Of a stretch of DNA of 64,000 bases, positions 35,595 to 46,002 are shown piece after piece. The DNA is from Chryseobacterium camelliae (lineage in GTDB: Bacteria; Bacteroidota; Bacteroidia; Flavobacteriales; Weeksellaceae), in assembly GCF_027920545.1 (NCBI RefSeq), contig NZ_CP115859.1, positions 310,001 to 374,000 on the forward strand, given 5' to 3'. How positions within the stretch are numbered: position 1 is the stretch's first letter; each line of letters opens with the position of its first letter. The position numbers and the translations under genes were made by a program. The notes beneath the pieces were generated by a model. That model was not told the origin of the DNA. It saw nothing but the letters and a program-made list of their open reading frames with translations, and ran no database searches.

Positions 35595-37427
35595 ATGAGA
35601 CAAATTTTTATTCTATTATCTGTAATCTTCTCAACTTATCAGGTAAACGGTCAAACCACGTTTCCCTACACCAGATCGTGGGGAACTTATGTAGGAGGTA
35701 CGGGAAATTTATTATTCGACGAATATAAGGTAGAAAGCAATGTATTTCAGGATTCCCAGAATAATATTTATACTAACTCAAAAACCACAATGCAAAATGG
35801 CTATCAGAGCAGTTATTATAATCAGTTTGTTTTGGGAGGGAATAATTGCGATATGTCTTCTAGTATCAATCTGTATCATGCGGTATTCGGGAGTTCGGGA
35901 ATGATGATTTTTGCTGGTTATAAAGGTTCTGCCATCAGTACAAATAATAATTTTGAAATTTTGAGAGGTATTGACCCTCAGGATAATAAATATATTTTGA
36001 AAGGATACAACGGCATTATCAGCAATCTTTCTACTTCCGGTGTTTGGCTTACCCAAAATCAAAATCCTTCTTCAAACAAAACATTTACACTCTCAAAATA
36101 CTCTCCTTCCGGAAGCTTATTGTGGACGACTTATCTTCCTAAAACATTGTCAGTAAGAGGAATGATGCTAAGATTTGATGAGGAAAGTAATATATATTTA
36201 GAAGGTACTACCGATGAAAGTATTCCGGGATTGACTACTTCAGGTGTATTTCTTGAGAATTTTGTTACGTACCAAAATAGTGCAACAACCGGATTAAACA
36301 GTTATCTGGTAAAGCTTAACAGTTCCGGACAAAAGATATGGGCCACTTATTCGCCGGACATTTATGATTATGAAGTACATGAAGGTTATATTTATACTGT
36401 TTCACAATATGATGCTACCATGCCGGGAAATTATACGGATTCAGGAACTTTTCAGCCTTCGGTACCAGCTCAAAATATAATTACTAAAATTAATAGTGCA
36501 ACTGGACAAAAAGTATGGGGTACATTTTACGGAACTCCTATTTTACCAAATACTTATACGGGAACCGGAATTTATGATATTGAAGTAAATTCTACTGGAA
36601 TCTACGTATCCGGGCAAAATGAAAATACAAACTCTCCAACCTATTTTGCAACGAGTGGAGCATTTAAACCACAGATGACAGGATCCGGAGATCTTTTCTT
36701 AAGCAAATTTGACTTTACAGGAAACAGGGTTTGGGGTACTTATTTTGGAACCAATGGATATGATCTTATTCTAGGATTCAGCAACCTGTCTGTTTTCGGC
36801 AACAAAATTATTATTACGGGGAACCAATATGGGGCATCTGATAACATTTCTACTCCAAATGCTTTTTTAACGACTGTTCCTAATACGTCATCAAATTGGA
36901 CAAATATGTATTTTGCTGAGTTTGACGATACCGGTGCAAGATTATGGTCTTCCTATTACGGAGGACCGGGAACCTGTTTTTATGGAGAATACATTACGCC
37001 AAAATTTTCATCTGACGGTTCTTTTATATTGTATGGAACAACAGGAGCAACTTCGGGTATCGGAACTTCAAACGGAGCGTTTCCATCCATGCTGAACCCA
37101 GCTGGTCAGCAGCCTTTTGGTTACATTGCAAAATTTGTTTTGAAAGAACAGCTTTCTACATCTGAAACTACGAAAACTACCGATCTTATCCTTTATGATA
37201 ATCCAAACAATGGAAACTTCTATTTAAAAGGAGATGCCCTTGAAAAACAACAGGCTTCCATTAAGCTGTTAGATATGTCCGGAAGATTGGTCGCCGAACA
37301 AAAACTTGAGAAGAACAAAATTAATTTTATTCAAATGAAAGGAAGACTTTCTGCAGGAAATTACATGTTTCAGGTGCTTTCTGATCAATCGGAAGAAATT
37401 AAGGTGTTTAAAATGACTGTGCAATAA
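35595..37427 (+). CDS. Secreted protein with propeller-like repeats and a type IX secretion sorting tail
   Basis: This 610-residue protein has a signal peptide (MRQIFILLSVIFSTYQVNGQ). Its body has repeated blades built around W-x-T/S-Y-x-G units (WGTYVGG, WATYSPD, WGTFYGT, WGTYFGT, WSSYYGG), as in SBBP-type beta-propellers. A C-terminal T9SS type A sorting domain follows (NPNNGNFYLKG, then KLLDMSGRLV and AGNYMFQVLSD), ending in KMTVQ. It should be exported through the outer membrane and released or anchored at the surface. Its ligand or activity is unknown. Confidence 0.88.
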   Translation: MRQIFILLSVIFSTYQVNGQTTFPYTRSWGTYVGGTGNLLFDEYKVESNVFQDSQNNIYTNSKTTMQNGYQSSYYNQFVLGGNNCDMSSSINLYHAVFGSSGMMIFAGYKGSAISTNNNFEILRGIDPQDNKYILKGYNGIISNLSTSGVWLTQNQNPSSNKTFTLSKYSPSGSLLWTTYLPKTLSVRGMMLRFDEESNIYLEGTTDESIPGLTTSGVFLENFVTYQNSATTGLNSYLVKLNSSGQKIWATYSPDIYDYEVHEGYIYTVSQYDATMPGNYTDSGTFQPSVPAQNIITKINSATGQKVWGTFYGTPILPNTYTGTGIYDIEVNSTGIYVSGQNENTNSPTYFATSGAFKPQMTGSGDLFLSKFDFTGNRVWGTYFGTNGYDLILGFSNLSVFGNKIIITGNQYGASDNISTPNAFLTTVPNTSSNWTNMYFAEFDDTGARLWSSYYGGPGTCFYGEYITPKFSSDGSFILYGTTGATSGIGTSNGAFPSMLNPAGQQPFGYIAKFVLKEQLSTSETTKTTDLILYDNPNNGNFYLKGDALEKQQASIKLLDMSGRLVAEQKLEKNKINFIQMKGRLSAGNYMFQVLSDQSEEIKVFKMTVQ

Positions 37428-37459
37428 GGATTTAATAGATCAATGGTATAAAAAAACAG

Positions 37460-37488
37460 AAAGGAAGCAAAATTCGCTTCCTTTTTTT
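37460..37488. terminator. Bidirectional terminator
   Basis: The stem AAAGGAAGC / GCTTCCTTT with a T7 tail lies between the T9SS cargo gene and uvrA, which are convergent. Confidence 0.88.
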
Positions 37489-37512
37489 ATTTAAATATGA
37501 CTACCATATTTT

Positions 37513-40299
37513 CTATAATTTCTCAGCAACATATTTCGCTGTATGAGATTTCTTATTTTCTGCCAAATCTTCCGGTGTTCCGGCAAAAACCACTTCACCG
37601 CCATATTTTCCTGCTTCAGGTCCGATATCGATGATATAATCTGCACATTTAATGATATCCGGCTGATGTTCGATAACGATTACAGAATGTCCCAAATCAA
37701 TTAAAGCCTGTAAGGATTTCAATAATTTCTGAATATCATGGAAATGTAGCCCGGTTGAAGGCTCATCAAAAATAAATAAGGTTTTATCTGTGGTAACCCC
37801 TTTTACCAGGAAAGAAGCCAATTTTACACGCTGTGCCTCACCTCCGGAAAGAGTAGAGGAGCTTTGTCCTAACTGTAAATATCCTAATCCAACGTCCTGC
37901 AATGGTTTCAGCTTGGTAACAATCTTTTCTTCATGGTTATCTTTGAAGAATTCCAAAGCTTCATCCACCGTCATGTGAAGGATATCGGAAATATTTTTTT
38001 CGTCAAATTTCACTTCCAGGATTTCGTTTTTGAAGCGGGTTCCTTTACAAACCTCGCATTCCAGCTCAATATCCGCCATGAACTGCATCGAAACATTGAT
38101 TACACCTTCACCCTTACATTCATCACAGCGCCCTCCATCAACATTGAAAGAGAAATGCTTAGGTTTGTAGCCCATCATTTTTGAGACCTTTTGTTTCGCA
38201 AACAAATCTCTGATGTCATCATACGCTTTAAGATAGGTTACAGGATTCGATCTTGAAGATTTTCCGATTGGGTTTTGGTCAATCAGTTCAATATGCTTAA
38301 TGAGCTTTTTAGGAAATTCGACAGAATCATAATCTCCTTTTTTACCGCCCATTCCCAACTGAATCTGAATATCATTCGTAAGGATTTCTTTCATTAAGGT
38401 AGATTTTCCACTTCCGGAAACTCCTGAAATTACCACAAGATTTTCTAAAGGAACGTCTACATCAATGTTTTTAAGATTATTTTGACGGGCTCCTTTTATA
38501 TGGATCCATTCTTTGCCTTTTCTGCGTTTTGCAGGGACTTCAATCTCCAGTCTTCCGGTCAGATATTTTGACGTTAACGTATCTGCATCTTTCAGTTCTG
38601 TATAATCTCCTGCAAAAACAAGCTCACCACCCAAATATCCTGCTTCAGGACCAATATCGATGATATAATCGGCCGCTTTCATCACATCTTCGTCGTGTTC
38701 TACAACAACTACTGTATTTCCCAGGTCACGAAGATTCTGCAATACTTCAATTAAGTTCTCGGTATCTCTGGAGTGAAGCCCGATTGATGGCTCATCCAGA
38801 ATATAAATGGATCCCACCAAAGAGCTGCCTAAGCTTGTCGCCAAATTAATTCTCTGGCTTTCACCTCCGGAAAGGGTATTGGATGTTCTGTTTAATGTTA
38901 AATATCCTAAACCGACCTTTAGTAAAAACTCGAGGCGGGTTGTAATTTCATATAATAATCGTTTCGCAACTTCTTTGTCATGATCAGATAATGTTAAGCT
39001 GCTGATTAAAGGGAAAAGTTCGTCTAAAGGAAGTTCGATCATCGACTGGATATTGTGTCCATCGATTTTTACCCAGCTGGTTTCTTCACGTAATCTTAGT
39101 CCTTCACAAGTAGGGCAAAGTGTTTTCCCGCGATACCTGGAAAGCATTACACGATACTGGATTTTGTATAGATTTTCCTCCAGCATCTGGAAGAAATTAT
39201 TCACGGATGGGAACGTTTTGCTTCCGTCACCTTTCCAAAGATAAGCTCTCTGCTCTTTGGTCAGCTGATGATAAGGCTTATGAATAGGAAAGTCTTTTGC
39301 TTTTTTGATGAAATCTTTTTTCCATTCGCTCATGCTTTCGCCTTTCCATGAAGCAACAGCATCTTCGAAAATAGACAATGTTTTATTCGGAATGACTAAG
39401 TCTTCATCAATTCCGATTACTTTTCCGTAGCCTTCGCACGTAGGACAAGCTCCATAAGGATTATTAAAGCTGAAAAAATGAACATTCGGTTCCAGAAATT
39501 CAATTCCGTCGAGCTCGAATTTATTGGAGAATTCTTTAATTTTTCCGGTATCAATATTTTTTAGTGAACAATACCCATGACCTTCATAAAACGCCATCTG
39601 AATGGAATCTGCCAATCTCTGAAGGAAACTTTCATCTTCTTCATACGAAAAACGGTCAATCACCAGGTTGATTTCCATTCCTTCTTCGGGGGTAAATCCG
39701 AAACTTTCCAAATCCTCGATTCCGGCAACATTTCCGTTGATTTCCAATCGCGTGAAACCGGCAAGCTTTAAAACATTTAAATTTTCGCTAAAATTTGACA
39801 GATCATATTTTAACGGAGCCGTTAATAGAAATGAAGCATCTTTTTGGGATGATTTAATAAAATCCACCACATCAGAAACCGAATCTTTTTTTACTTCTTC
39901 ACCTGAAACTGGAGAATAGGTTTTCCCGATTCTCGCGAAAAGAAGTTTCATATAGTCATAAATTTCCGTAGAAGTACCTACCGTAGAACGGGGATTTGAC
40001 GAAATTACTTTCTGCTGAATAGCTATGGAAGGAGCTAATCCTTTAATATCGTCAACTTTCGGTTTTTCTAATTTTCCTAAAAACTGACGCGCATAAGAGC
40101 TCAAACTTTCAACGTATCTTCTCTGTCCTTCCGCATAAATCGTATCAAAAGCCAGTGATGATTTTCCGCTTCCGGAAACTCCCGTGATGACAATTAATTT
40201 ATTTTTAGGAATAAGTACATCGATGTGTTTCAGATTGTTAAGGTGTGCATTCTTAACGAAAATCTGTTTTTTAATATCTATATCTGTAGTTGAAGCCAT
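37513..40299 (-). CDS. uvrA: Excinuclease ABC subunit A
   Basis: This 928-residue protein has two ABC ATPase halves. The first has Walker [11 protein letters not shown] and signature LSGGESQRI; the second has [10 protein letters not shown] and LSGGEAQRV. Zinc-finger cysteines are visible ([34 protein letters not shown]). UvrA finds bulky DNA damage and loads UvrB in nucleotide excision repair. It stands alone, divergent from the TonB-receptor gene across 273 nt. Flavobacteria often carry a second UvrA, so which paralog this is cannot be told here. Confidence 0.96.
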   Translation of the reverse strand: MASTTDIDIKKQIFVKNAHLNNLKHIDVLIPKNKLIVITGVSGSGKSSLAFDTIYAEGQRRYVESLSSYARQFLGKLEKPKVDDIKGLAPSIAIQQKVISSNPRSTVGTSTEIYDYMKLLFARIGKTYSPVSGEEVKKDSVSDVVDFIKSSQKDASFLLTAPLKYDLSNFSENLNVLKLAGFTRLEINGNVAGIEDLESFGFTPEEGMEINLVIDRFSYEEDESFLQRLADSIQMAFYEGHGYCSLKNIDTGKIKEFSNKFELDGIEFLEPNVHFFSFNNPYGACPTCEGYGKVIGIDEDLVIPNKTLSIFEDAVASWKGESMSEWKKDFIKKAKDFPIHKPYHQLTKEQRAYLWKGDGSKTFPSVNNFFQMLEENLYKIQYRVMLSRYRGKTLCPTCEGLRLREETSWVKIDGHNIQSMIELPLDELFPLISSLTLSDHDKEVAKRLLYEITTRLEFLLKVGLGYLTLNRTSNTLSGGESQRINLATSLGSSLVGSIYILDEPSIGLHSRDTENLIEVLQNLRDLGNTVVVVEHDEDVMKAADYIIDIGPEAGYLGGELVFAGDYTELKDADTLTSKYLTGRLEIEVPAKRRKGKEWIHIKGARQNNLKNIDVDVPLENLVVISGVSGSGKSTLMKEILTNDIQIQLGMGGKKGDYDSVEFPKKLIKHIELIDQNPIGKSSRSNPVTYLKAYDDIRDLFAKQKVSKMMGYKPKHFSFNVDGGRCDECKGEGVINVSMQFMADIELECEVCKGTRFKNEILEVKFDEKNISDILHMTVDEALEFFKDNHEEKIVTKLKPLQDVGLGYLQLGQSSSTLSGGEAQRVKLASFLVKGVTTDKTLFIFDEPSTGLHFHDIQKLLKSLQALIDLGHSVIVIEHQPDIIKCADYIIDIGPEAGKYGGEVVFAGTPEDLAENKKSHTAKYVAEKL

Positions 40300-40500
40300 A
40301 GTAAAATTAAGACTAACAAAATTACGAATTTTTGCGGGAATATGATGATAACAATATCTTAATAGAATGAATAAATTTTTGTTTTTCTATCCCGTTAAGA
40401 CTCAATTTAAGTGAATAAGGATATTGTGTTGATATTTTAAACTTTTTAATCTTCGATAACATGAAAATTAGATGTTTTTAACAGTATGATAACAATCATT

Positions 40501-40530
40501 TTGCGATGTACGTAAACTCTGTTACTTTTG
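40501..40530 (+). promoter_or_regulatory. Promoter of the TonB-dependent receptor gene
   Basis: TTG at 40501-40503, a 19-nt spacer, then TACTTTTG at 40523-40530, a full match to TTG/TAnnTTTG. Confidence 0.65.
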
Positions 40531-40572
40531 GGGACTTTTAAAAATGACTAAAAACTAAAAGTAAATACCGTT

Positions 40573-42384
40573 ATGATCAAGAGAATAGGCAGTCTTTTTT
40601 TTGTTGGATCTGTGTTTTTTATGCAAGCTCAGGAAAAAACTACTGATATTGAAACCATTGAAGTTCAAGGAAAATTTATTTCAACTCCGTATAAATCGGC
40701 TAATCAGAATATTACCATTATTACGAAGGAAGAAATTGCACATTCACCTGCAAAAAGTATTGACGAAGTTCTTCAGCAGGTTGCAGGCATGGATATAAGA
40801 AGGAGAGGAGCCAATGGAGTACAGAGTGACGTTACTTTTAGAGGAAGTTCTTTTGAACAGGTACTTCTTCTTATCAACGGGATCAGAATGAACGATTCTC
40901 AGACCGGGCATAATGCTCTGAACATTCCGGTAGACCTTGCGGATGTAGAAAGAATTGAGGTTATAAAAGGACCTGCAGCAAGAAGATTCGGGCAAAATGC
41001 TTATGCGGGGGCCATCAATATTATTACTAAAATCAATTCCGGTAAAAATGTAAAAATTAATGCAGAAGCTGGAGATTATGAATCTTATGGATTAGGACTG
41101 AGTGCTCATTTGGGAGGTGAAAAATTTTCAAATTCATTGAATATGAGCTCCAATTCTTCTCAAGGATATATGTATAATACGGATTACGACATCCGTAATG
41201 TTTTTTATCAGAGTCAGTTAAAAATAAAAGATGGCGATGTAAAATTACAGGCCGGTTTTTCTGAGAAAAAATTTGGGGCTAACGGTTTTTACTCATCTGC
41301 GGCGGCGACGGAACAGTATGAGGAACTTCAGGCTTCCATTATAAGCTTGGCACATAGACAGAGTTTTGGGAATTTTAAACTTAATTCCAATATATATTGG
41401 AGAAGAGGGCAGGATATGTATTTATACAACCGTCAGAAGCCTGAAATCTACAGAAATATGCATATTGGAAATAATGTAGGCGGAGAAGTGAATTCAAGTT
41501 ATACCTGGGGATTGGGAACCACCGGCGTAGGCGTTGAGCTGAGAAAGGAGTTTTTGGCAAGTAATAATTTAGGAAACAGAGAACGTTTTGTATCACAGGT
41601 TTTCTTTGAGCATTATTTCTCATTCTTTGATAAAAAGCTGAATATTTCTCCGGGAATTTCTTGGGCAAATTATTCCAATGCGGGAAACTTTTTTTATCCG
41701 GGTCTTGATGTTGGATATAACTTTACCGGCAATAGTAAAGTCTATGGTAATATTTCAAAAGTTCATAGAGTTCCTACATTCACCGACTTGTTTTATATGA
41801 GTAAAACAGAGAATGGAAACCCTAATTTAAAACCGGAAAGCGCTTTATATGCCGAGATTGGATATCAGTATCAAACTAAAAATATCTTGGTAAAAGCAAG
41901 TGGTTTTCTGAGAGATTCTAACAAACCCATTGACTGGATAAAAACGTCTTTAAACGATCCTGTTTGGTATGCTCAGAATGTGGGAGATATGAAAATAAAA
42001 GGGATTGAGATTGAGGTCAGTCATCAGGTACTCAATTGGCTTAAATATTCTGTAGGATACACCTATTTGGATAATGACTTCAAGCAGTCCAAAGATTTTG
42101 TTTCCAGATATACTTTAGACAACTTAAAACATCAATATATTGAAAAACTTGAAATTAAATTTCTGAAAAACTTTACCAACGAAATTGTTTACCGATACAA
42201 TCAGAGGTTAAATAACGGAAGTTATCATCTTTTGGATGAAAAAATAAGTTTCGCTAAAAAAGACTATTCTATGTATGTTTTAATTAATAATATTACAAAT
42301 ACGGAATATACGGAAGCATTTGGTGTGAAAATGCCGCAAAGATGGTTTCATATCGGGTTTTCGTACAATATTAATATTAAGTAA
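40573..42384 (+). CDS. Small TonB-dependent outer-membrane receptor, BtuB-like
   Basis: This 603-residue protein has a signal peptide (MIKRIGSLFFVGSVFFMQAQ), then a TonB-box-like stretch (DIETIEVQG). A plug domain follows, with VDLADVERIEVIKGPAARRF and GAINIITK, and a 22-strand barrel ending in FSYNI. Its length and the plug lacking a carboxypeptidase-like domain set it apart from SusC proteins. It should import a siderophore, cobalamin or metal chelate; the ligand is unknown. A DUF2490 gene follows in the same direction. Confidence 0.92.
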   Translation: MIKRIGSLFFVGSVFFMQAQEKTTDIETIEVQGKFISTPYKSANQNITIITKEEIAHSPAKSIDEVLQQVAGMDIRRRGANGVQSDVTFRGSSFEQVLLLINGIRMNDSQTGHNALNIPVDLADVERIEVIKGPAARRFGQNAYAGAINIITKINSGKNVKINAEAGDYESYGLGLSAHLGGEKFSNSLNMSSNSSQGYMYNTDYDIRNVFYQSQLKIKDGDVKLQAGFSEKKFGANGFYSSAAATEQYEELQASIISLAHRQSFGNFKLNSNIYWRRGQDMYLYNRQKPEIYRNMHIGNNVGGEVNSSYTWGLGTTGVGVELRKEFLASNNLGNRERFVSQVFFEHYFSFFDKKLNISPGISWANYSNAGNFFYPGLDVGYNFTGNSKVYGNISKVHRVPTFTDLFYMSKTENGNPNLKPESALYAEIGYQYQTKNILVKASGFLRDSNKPIDWIKTSLNDPVWYAQNVGDMKIKGIEIEVSHQVLNWLKYSVGYTYLDNDFKQSKDFVSRYTLDNLKHQYIEKLEIKFLKNFTNEIVYRYNQRLNNGSYHLLDEKISFAKKDYSMYVLINNITNTEYTEAFGVKMPQRWFHIGFSYNINIK

Positions 42385-42459
42385 ATGTTAATTGAGGATG
42401 AATTAAAGTTAATATTACGAAATTGTTAATTCAGCTACATTTGCAAAAATTTTTTCAAG

Positions 42460-43176
42460 ATGAAACTTTTTCTAAGCCTTAGCTTACTTTTAAGTCTTAC
42501 TTTTATTAAAGCCCAAGAACATATTTCCGGATTTGGCGCACTAACGTTAACCTATAAGTTTCATCCGAAATTTTTCTTATATGCAGAAGGTCAGATGAGA
42601 AGTATTGATGAGTTTACTTATCCTGATTATTATGAAATAAAAGGAGGACTGGGGTATTATCTTACCAAAAATCATAAGCCTTTTATAGGTTTAGGGAGAT
42701 ATGCAACGTATAAAGACCATGCAATCAATAAGGAGGAATTCAGAGTATGGCTGCAGGATGTGATCGATATTAAAAAGGGGATCGTAAAGTTTGAAAACCG
42801 TTTTCGTGCTGAGAAAAGCTGGTTTTATGAACCTCAGACTGATAAAAGCTCGGAAAGAATGCGTTACCGTTACCGTTTGAATGTAAGTGTTCCTTTGAAT
42901 GCTAAGGAAGTGAAGAAAGGAACTGTGTTTGCCAATGCGTACGATGAAGTATTTTTCGTAACTCCGATGAAACCTACTTTTGCAAGAAACAGAGTGTATG
43001 GAGGATTGGGATATCAGATCGACAACAATTTAGGAGTTGCAGCAGGATATCTCTGGCAAAGAGAATTTGAAGCTAAAGGAAACAAAAACCTACATTTTCT
43101 TTACGTTGCATTAAATATCAATATTGACGGTACCAACCATCCGGTAAAAACATTTGATTATCCTGGAGCGGATTAA
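42460..43176 (+). CDS. DUF2490 domain-containing outer-membrane-like protein
   Basis: This 238-residue protein has a signal peptide (MKLFLSLSLLLSLTFIKAQ) and the DUF2490 pattern: FFLYAEGQMRSIDEF, RVWLQDVIDIKKG, FENRFRAEKSWF, RMRYRYRLNVSVPL, NAYDEVFF and RVYGGLGYQIDNNLGVAAGY. Alternating polar and apolar residues suggest a beta-barrel. Its function is unknown; it may be co-expressed with the TonB receptor. A TACATTTG box at 42436-42443 could give it its own promoter. Confidence 0.88.
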   Translation: MKLFLSLSLLLSLTFIKAQEHISGFGALTLTYKFHPKFFLYAEGQMRSIDEFTYPDYYEIKGGLGYYLTKNHKPFIGLGRYATYKDHAINKEEFRVWLQDVIDIKKGIVKFENRFRAEKSWFYEPQTDKSSERMRYRYRLNVSVPLNAKEVKKGTVFANAYDEVFFVTPMKPTFARNRVYGGLGYQIDNNLGVAAGYLWQREFEAKGNKNLHFLYVALNINIDGTNHPVKTFDYPGAD

Positions 43177-43200
43177 TGATCCAAGTTTATCATAACTATA

Positions 43201-43248
43201 AATAAAGGCATTAAGAAATCACTTTCTTAATGCCTTTATTATTTTTTA
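43201..43248. terminator. Bidirectional terminator
   Basis: The long stem AAATAAAGGCATTAAGAAA / TTTCTTAATGCCTTTATT has a T-rich tail and lies between the convergent DUF2490 and HD genes. Confidence 0.9.
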
Positions 43249-43261
43249 TAACTTAAGTAGT

Positions 43262-43708
43262 TTAATACTTTTCAATAAGATAGCGGTAAGCTTTCAAGTA
43301 TTTATTGAATCGCTTAATATCTTTTACAGTAAGCTCTCTATTCACTCTTCTCAGATCCATATTATCACGAAGGTCGTTGATCTTCACAGCAACTGCCAAA
43401 GGAGATCTTTCGGTTCTTTTGATGAACTCATCATAGTCTTCCTCAGGATCATACTTGGTAAGGCAGCTTATCGCAAAAATAATATATTCCGGAAATCCTT
43501 CGCTTCTTAAATAATCCAGACTGAATTCTGAAGGATGATCTTCGACTACATCATGCAAAACTCCTACTATTTTTTCATCGGTAGTTTTGCCATATTCCAT
43601 AACACGCATGACGTGAGCGATATAGGGTGCGTGATATTTGTCGGTTTGTCCTTTATGTGCTTTGGTCGCTATTTTAATTGCTTTATGAAGCAGTTCTTCT
43701 TTTATCAT
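43262..43708 (-). CDS. Small SpoT/MESH1-type HD phosphohydrolase
   Basis: I start at ATG 43708 (MIKEELLHKAIKIATKAHKG). A longer reading would run back through the terminator at 43737-43767. The 148-residue protein carries the ppGpp-hydrolase pattern: KAHKGQTDKYHAPYIAH (His32), LHDVVEDH (His52, Asp53, Glu56, Asp57) and KINDLRDNMD (Asp112). This matches the hydrolase half of SpoT and stand-alone MESH1-like enzymes. It could hydrolyse (p)ppGpp or a related nucleotide in the cytoplasm. No synthetase domain is present. Confidence 0.8.
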   Translation of the reverse strand: MIKEELLHKAIKIATKAHKGQTDKYHAPYIAHVMRVMEYGKTTDEKIVGVLHDVVEDHPSEFSLDYLRSEGFPEYIIFAISCLTKYDPEEDYDEFIKRTERSPLAVAVKINDLRDNMDLRRVNRELTVKDIKRFNKYLKAYRYLIEKY

Positions 43709-43736
43709 TTTTCTTAGGAAAGTAGATACAAAAATA

Positions 43737-43767
43737 AAAAATGTCCCAAAATCCTGAGACATTTTAT
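43737..43767 (-). terminator. Terminator of the YegP-like gene
   Basis: On the minus strand the stem AAAATGTC / GACATTTT, with an 8-10 nt loop, is followed by a T run. It ends the DUF1508 gene transcript. Confidence 0.75.
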
Positions 43768-43793
43768 ACCATTTTATTTACAAATTAATAGGA

Positions 43794-44126
43794 CTAATTT
43801 GTTTCTTCTTCTACAGATGCATCGGGTGCATTCGTTTTTACAGACTCTATGCCGTTTTCCATTCCGCTTGCAGCCTCATACATTTGGCTTGTTCCAATGA
43901 TCTGTCCGTTGGTTGCCTTTAAATTAAAGTAGTGACGTCCGTCTTTTGCAGCATTTCTCTCAAATTTTGAATCGTCCTGTGAATTTTTCTTTACAGAATC
44001 GACTCCGTTTTCGCAGGATGATTTGCTACTATATCCCTGACTGGATAATATAACCTGGCCGTTTCCTGCCTTCAAATTAAACTGAAAATCTCCGTTTGCA
44101 CGTTTAGAAATGATAAATTTTCCCAT
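43794..44126 (-). CDS. YegP family (DUF1508) protein
   Basis: This 110-residue protein has two tandem DUF1508 units. The first has DFQFNLKAGNGQVILSSQGY and the second has HYFNLKATNGQIIGTSQMYE. Each is followed by a CENGVDSVKKN- or MENGIESVKTN-type stretch. This is the normal YegP layout. Its function is unknown. A low-complexity AT-rich gap of about 115 nt separates it from the next gene upstream. Confidence 0.93.
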   Translation of the reverse strand: MGKFIISKRANGDFQFNLKAGNGQVILSSQGYSSKSSCENGVDSVKKNSQDDSKFERNAAKDGRHYFNLKATNGQIIGTSQMYEAASGMENGIESVKTNAPDASVEEETN

Positions 44127-44241
44127 GATTTTAAAACTATGATTTGTTGTGAGAGATAAAAATATTCATTTTTATTTAAAATTTAAATATTTTTTTCATC
44201 ATTTTAAAATTCTTTTGAAAATATAATAAATACAACAAGTT

Positions 44242-44751
44242 TTAATCATACCAATAGTCTTTTCTAATGGAATATCCTGCTTTTTTGAATGCATGAATCA
44301 GTTCGTCCGCCAATTTCTCATTCTTTTTTTCATGTGATAAATTTAAAAAGAACAGATCACCATTATAATTCTCTTCTTTGCCATTTTCATCAGTTTCCGT
44401 TACCTTTGAAGCATTGGGTTCTGTAGTGAATATAATATTGATGTCTTTCACAATGGCTTTTACCTTAGACAGTTCTACTTGCTGTTTCACAGTATAATAA
44501 ACGTTTTTATAGGAATCCTTCTTTCTGGTTTCAAGAATCAGAATTTTATGTTTTCCTTCAAGACTGTCCTTAATACTGTATGGCTTTATCAATTCAAATT
44601 TTTCTCCGTAATAATTGGCTGAATCTTGTTGTTGTGCTTTAACTTCCTTCTGGATTTCACGGTTCAATATCTTAACAATTTTTTGTACCTGTGCAGGAGC
44701 ATAAAGCGATTGTAGAAAAAATGCAAAAGGAATAATCAGTTTTTTAGTCAT
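44242..44751 (-). CDS. Secreted hypothetical protein, island family A member 1
   Basis: I do not recognise this 169-residue protein. It has a signal peptide (MTKKLIIPFAFFLQSLYAPA). It is a paralog of the protein encoded at 46580-47080, sharing ILNREIQKEVK, KDINIIFTTEPNA, GDLFFLNLSHEKKNE and a C-terminal KAGYSIRKDYWYD. It should be periplasmic or surface-located. It lies divergent from the LuxR-type regulator gene, with the island's conserved upstream element between the two. Confidence 0.8.
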   Translation of the reverse strand: MTKKLIIPFAFFLQSLYAPAQVQKIVKILNREIQKEVKAQQQDSANYYGEKFELIKPYSIKDSLEGKHKILILETRKKDSYKNVYYTVKQQVELSKVKAIVKDINIIFTTEPNASKVTETDENGKEENYNGDLFFLNLSHEKKNEKLADELIHAFKKAGYSIRKDYWYD

Positions 44752-44811
44752 AATGATTGTTTTCAGAGATCAATATTCGTTTTATTTACTTGACTGACTT
44801 TATAAGTGTTA

Positions 44812-44868
44812 TGCAATTTCCGATTTATATTGACATAAAAAAATACCACATTTGTACTATTTTAAGAG
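44812..44868. promoter_or_regulatory. Island upstream element, copy A
   Basis: It shares TGCAATTTCCGATT, a fixed 21-nt spacing to AAATACCACA, and a GTA-TATTTT-AAG end with copy B at 49590-49648. It sits 61 nt upstream of the minus-strand secreted-protein gene and 34 nt upstream of the LuxR-type gene. Confidence 0.6.
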
Positions 44869-44901
44869 AATTTTAAGTATTTTTATAAAAACTCATTGCC
44901 T

Positions 44902-45672
44902 ATGGAACCTGTTAAACATATACTTAATGATATTTGGGATAGATATCCGGAAGCCTTGTCTAATGAGTATATAACAGTGGCATTACCTGAAGTGGAAAAA
45001 CTTATTGCTGAATTATTTGCTTTAGGACCTTTCTATTATTATACCTTAAATGTTGGGAACAGTACGCTTTGTAACTTCAGCGAGAGTATTCTGTCTATTC
45101 ACAACCTGAAAAAATATCCTCAGCATCTGAAAGATGTTATCGATCTTGTTCATCCCGATGATTTACCTTTCGTAATGGAAGCGGAAGCATGGACGTTAGA
45201 AATGTATAAGGAAATTGGGTTTGAACATCAGACACAACTGAAATCCGGGTACTGTTTTCGGATGAAGACAAAAGAAAATGTTTATGAACTTTTCCATCAT
45301 CAGGCAATCCATACTTTAAAAGATGAACAGGGAAGGCTGTTGCAAACCATAAACATCCACACCAATATTCAAAGTATTGCACAGGAGAATAATTATGTGG
45401 TAACGGTTTCCGGGATCGGATCGAGACACGATTTTTATCAAAAGACATTACGCCCGGAATTATTCGCTTTAAATATATCCGAACGTCTCACGAAAAGAGA
45501 ACTTGAGGTTTTCGTATTATTAATAAAAGGGTACAGTGACAAGGAAATCGCTGAAACTATTGTGATTTCGTATCATACGGTTCGTACCCATCACAAAAAC
45601 ATCCTGAAGAAAACCAAAAGCAAAAACAGCAAAGAACTTATAAAAAAAGGGTTGGTACAAGGTTTTTTATAA
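44902..45672 (+). CDS. LuxR-type transcriptional regulator with a PAS-like N-terminal domain
   Basis: I use ATG 44902; a TTG two codons earlier gives no gain. The 256-residue protein has a C-terminal LuxR helix-turn-helix (LTKRELEVFVLLIKGYSDKE, then ISYHTVRTHHKNILKK). The N-terminal half reads like a PAS fold (VHPDDLPFVMEAE, GYCFRMKTKENVYELFHHQA). There is no receiver domain. It is the only regulator in the secreted-protein island, transcribed away from the first of its genes, and one copy of the upstream element lies in front of it. Confidence 0.88.
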   Translation: MEPVKHILNDIWDRYPEALSNEYITVALPEVEKLIAELFALGPFYYYTLNVGNSTLCNFSESILSIHNLKKYPQHLKDVIDLVHPDDLPFVMEAEAWTLEMYKEIGFEHQTQLKSGYCFRMKTKENVYELFHHQAIHTLKDEQGRLLQTINIHTNIQSIAQENNYVVTVSGIGSRHDFYQKTLRPELFALNISERLTKRELEVFVLLIKGYSDKEIAETIVISYHTVRTHHKNILKKTKSKNSKELIKKGLVQGFL

Positions 45673-45714
45673 ATTTTGAACTTTCTGCATATTTAAAATC
45701 TAAATAGAGTAGTC

Positions 45715-46002
45715 TTATTTTTCTTTGGGAAGAGATGCAATTTTTTCAGGAAATGCCAAGTTTAATATTTTATACGCTGTGGTATCCTTTCTCTTATCTT
45801 TCAGACATGAATAAATAGCGGTATCTTTAGGCTTTACAACAAGTATTTTATACAAATCTTTTTGTTGATCTTTTTTTGATATAAGAAGATCAGCAGTCTG
45901 GGTGTTCAATGTATCTATTTTGAGAGAAGGTATTTTCTTCTCTGTCTTCTGAGCAGATATTGAAACAGCAACCAATACAAGTGGAATACATATTAATTTC
46001 AT
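45715..46002 (-). CDS. Small secreted hypothetical protein
   Basis: I do not recognise this 95-residue protein. It has a signal peptide (MKLICIPLVLVAVSISAQ), then a Lys-rich mature part with LKIDTLNTQTADLLISKKDQ and a repeated DTT/DTA-Y-KIL pattern (DLYKILVV, TAYKILNL). It converges with the LuxR-type gene 42 nt away. It may be cell-envelope associated. Confidence 0.7.
   Translation of the reverse strand: MKLICIPLVLVAVSISAQKTEKKIPSLKIDTLNTQTADLLISKKDQQKDLYKILVVKPKDTAIYSCLKDKRKDTTAYKILNLAFPEKIASLPKEK

Noticed and set aside
37512..40299. Possible drug-resistance role for the UvrA-like protein (some UvrA paralogs sit by antibiotic genes)
   Set aside because: Full zinc-finger set and normal length; no antibiotic genes nearby.
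43709..43762. Longer start for the HD hydrolase
   Set aside because: It would run through the terminator of the YegP gene, and conserved residues begin only at ATG 43708.
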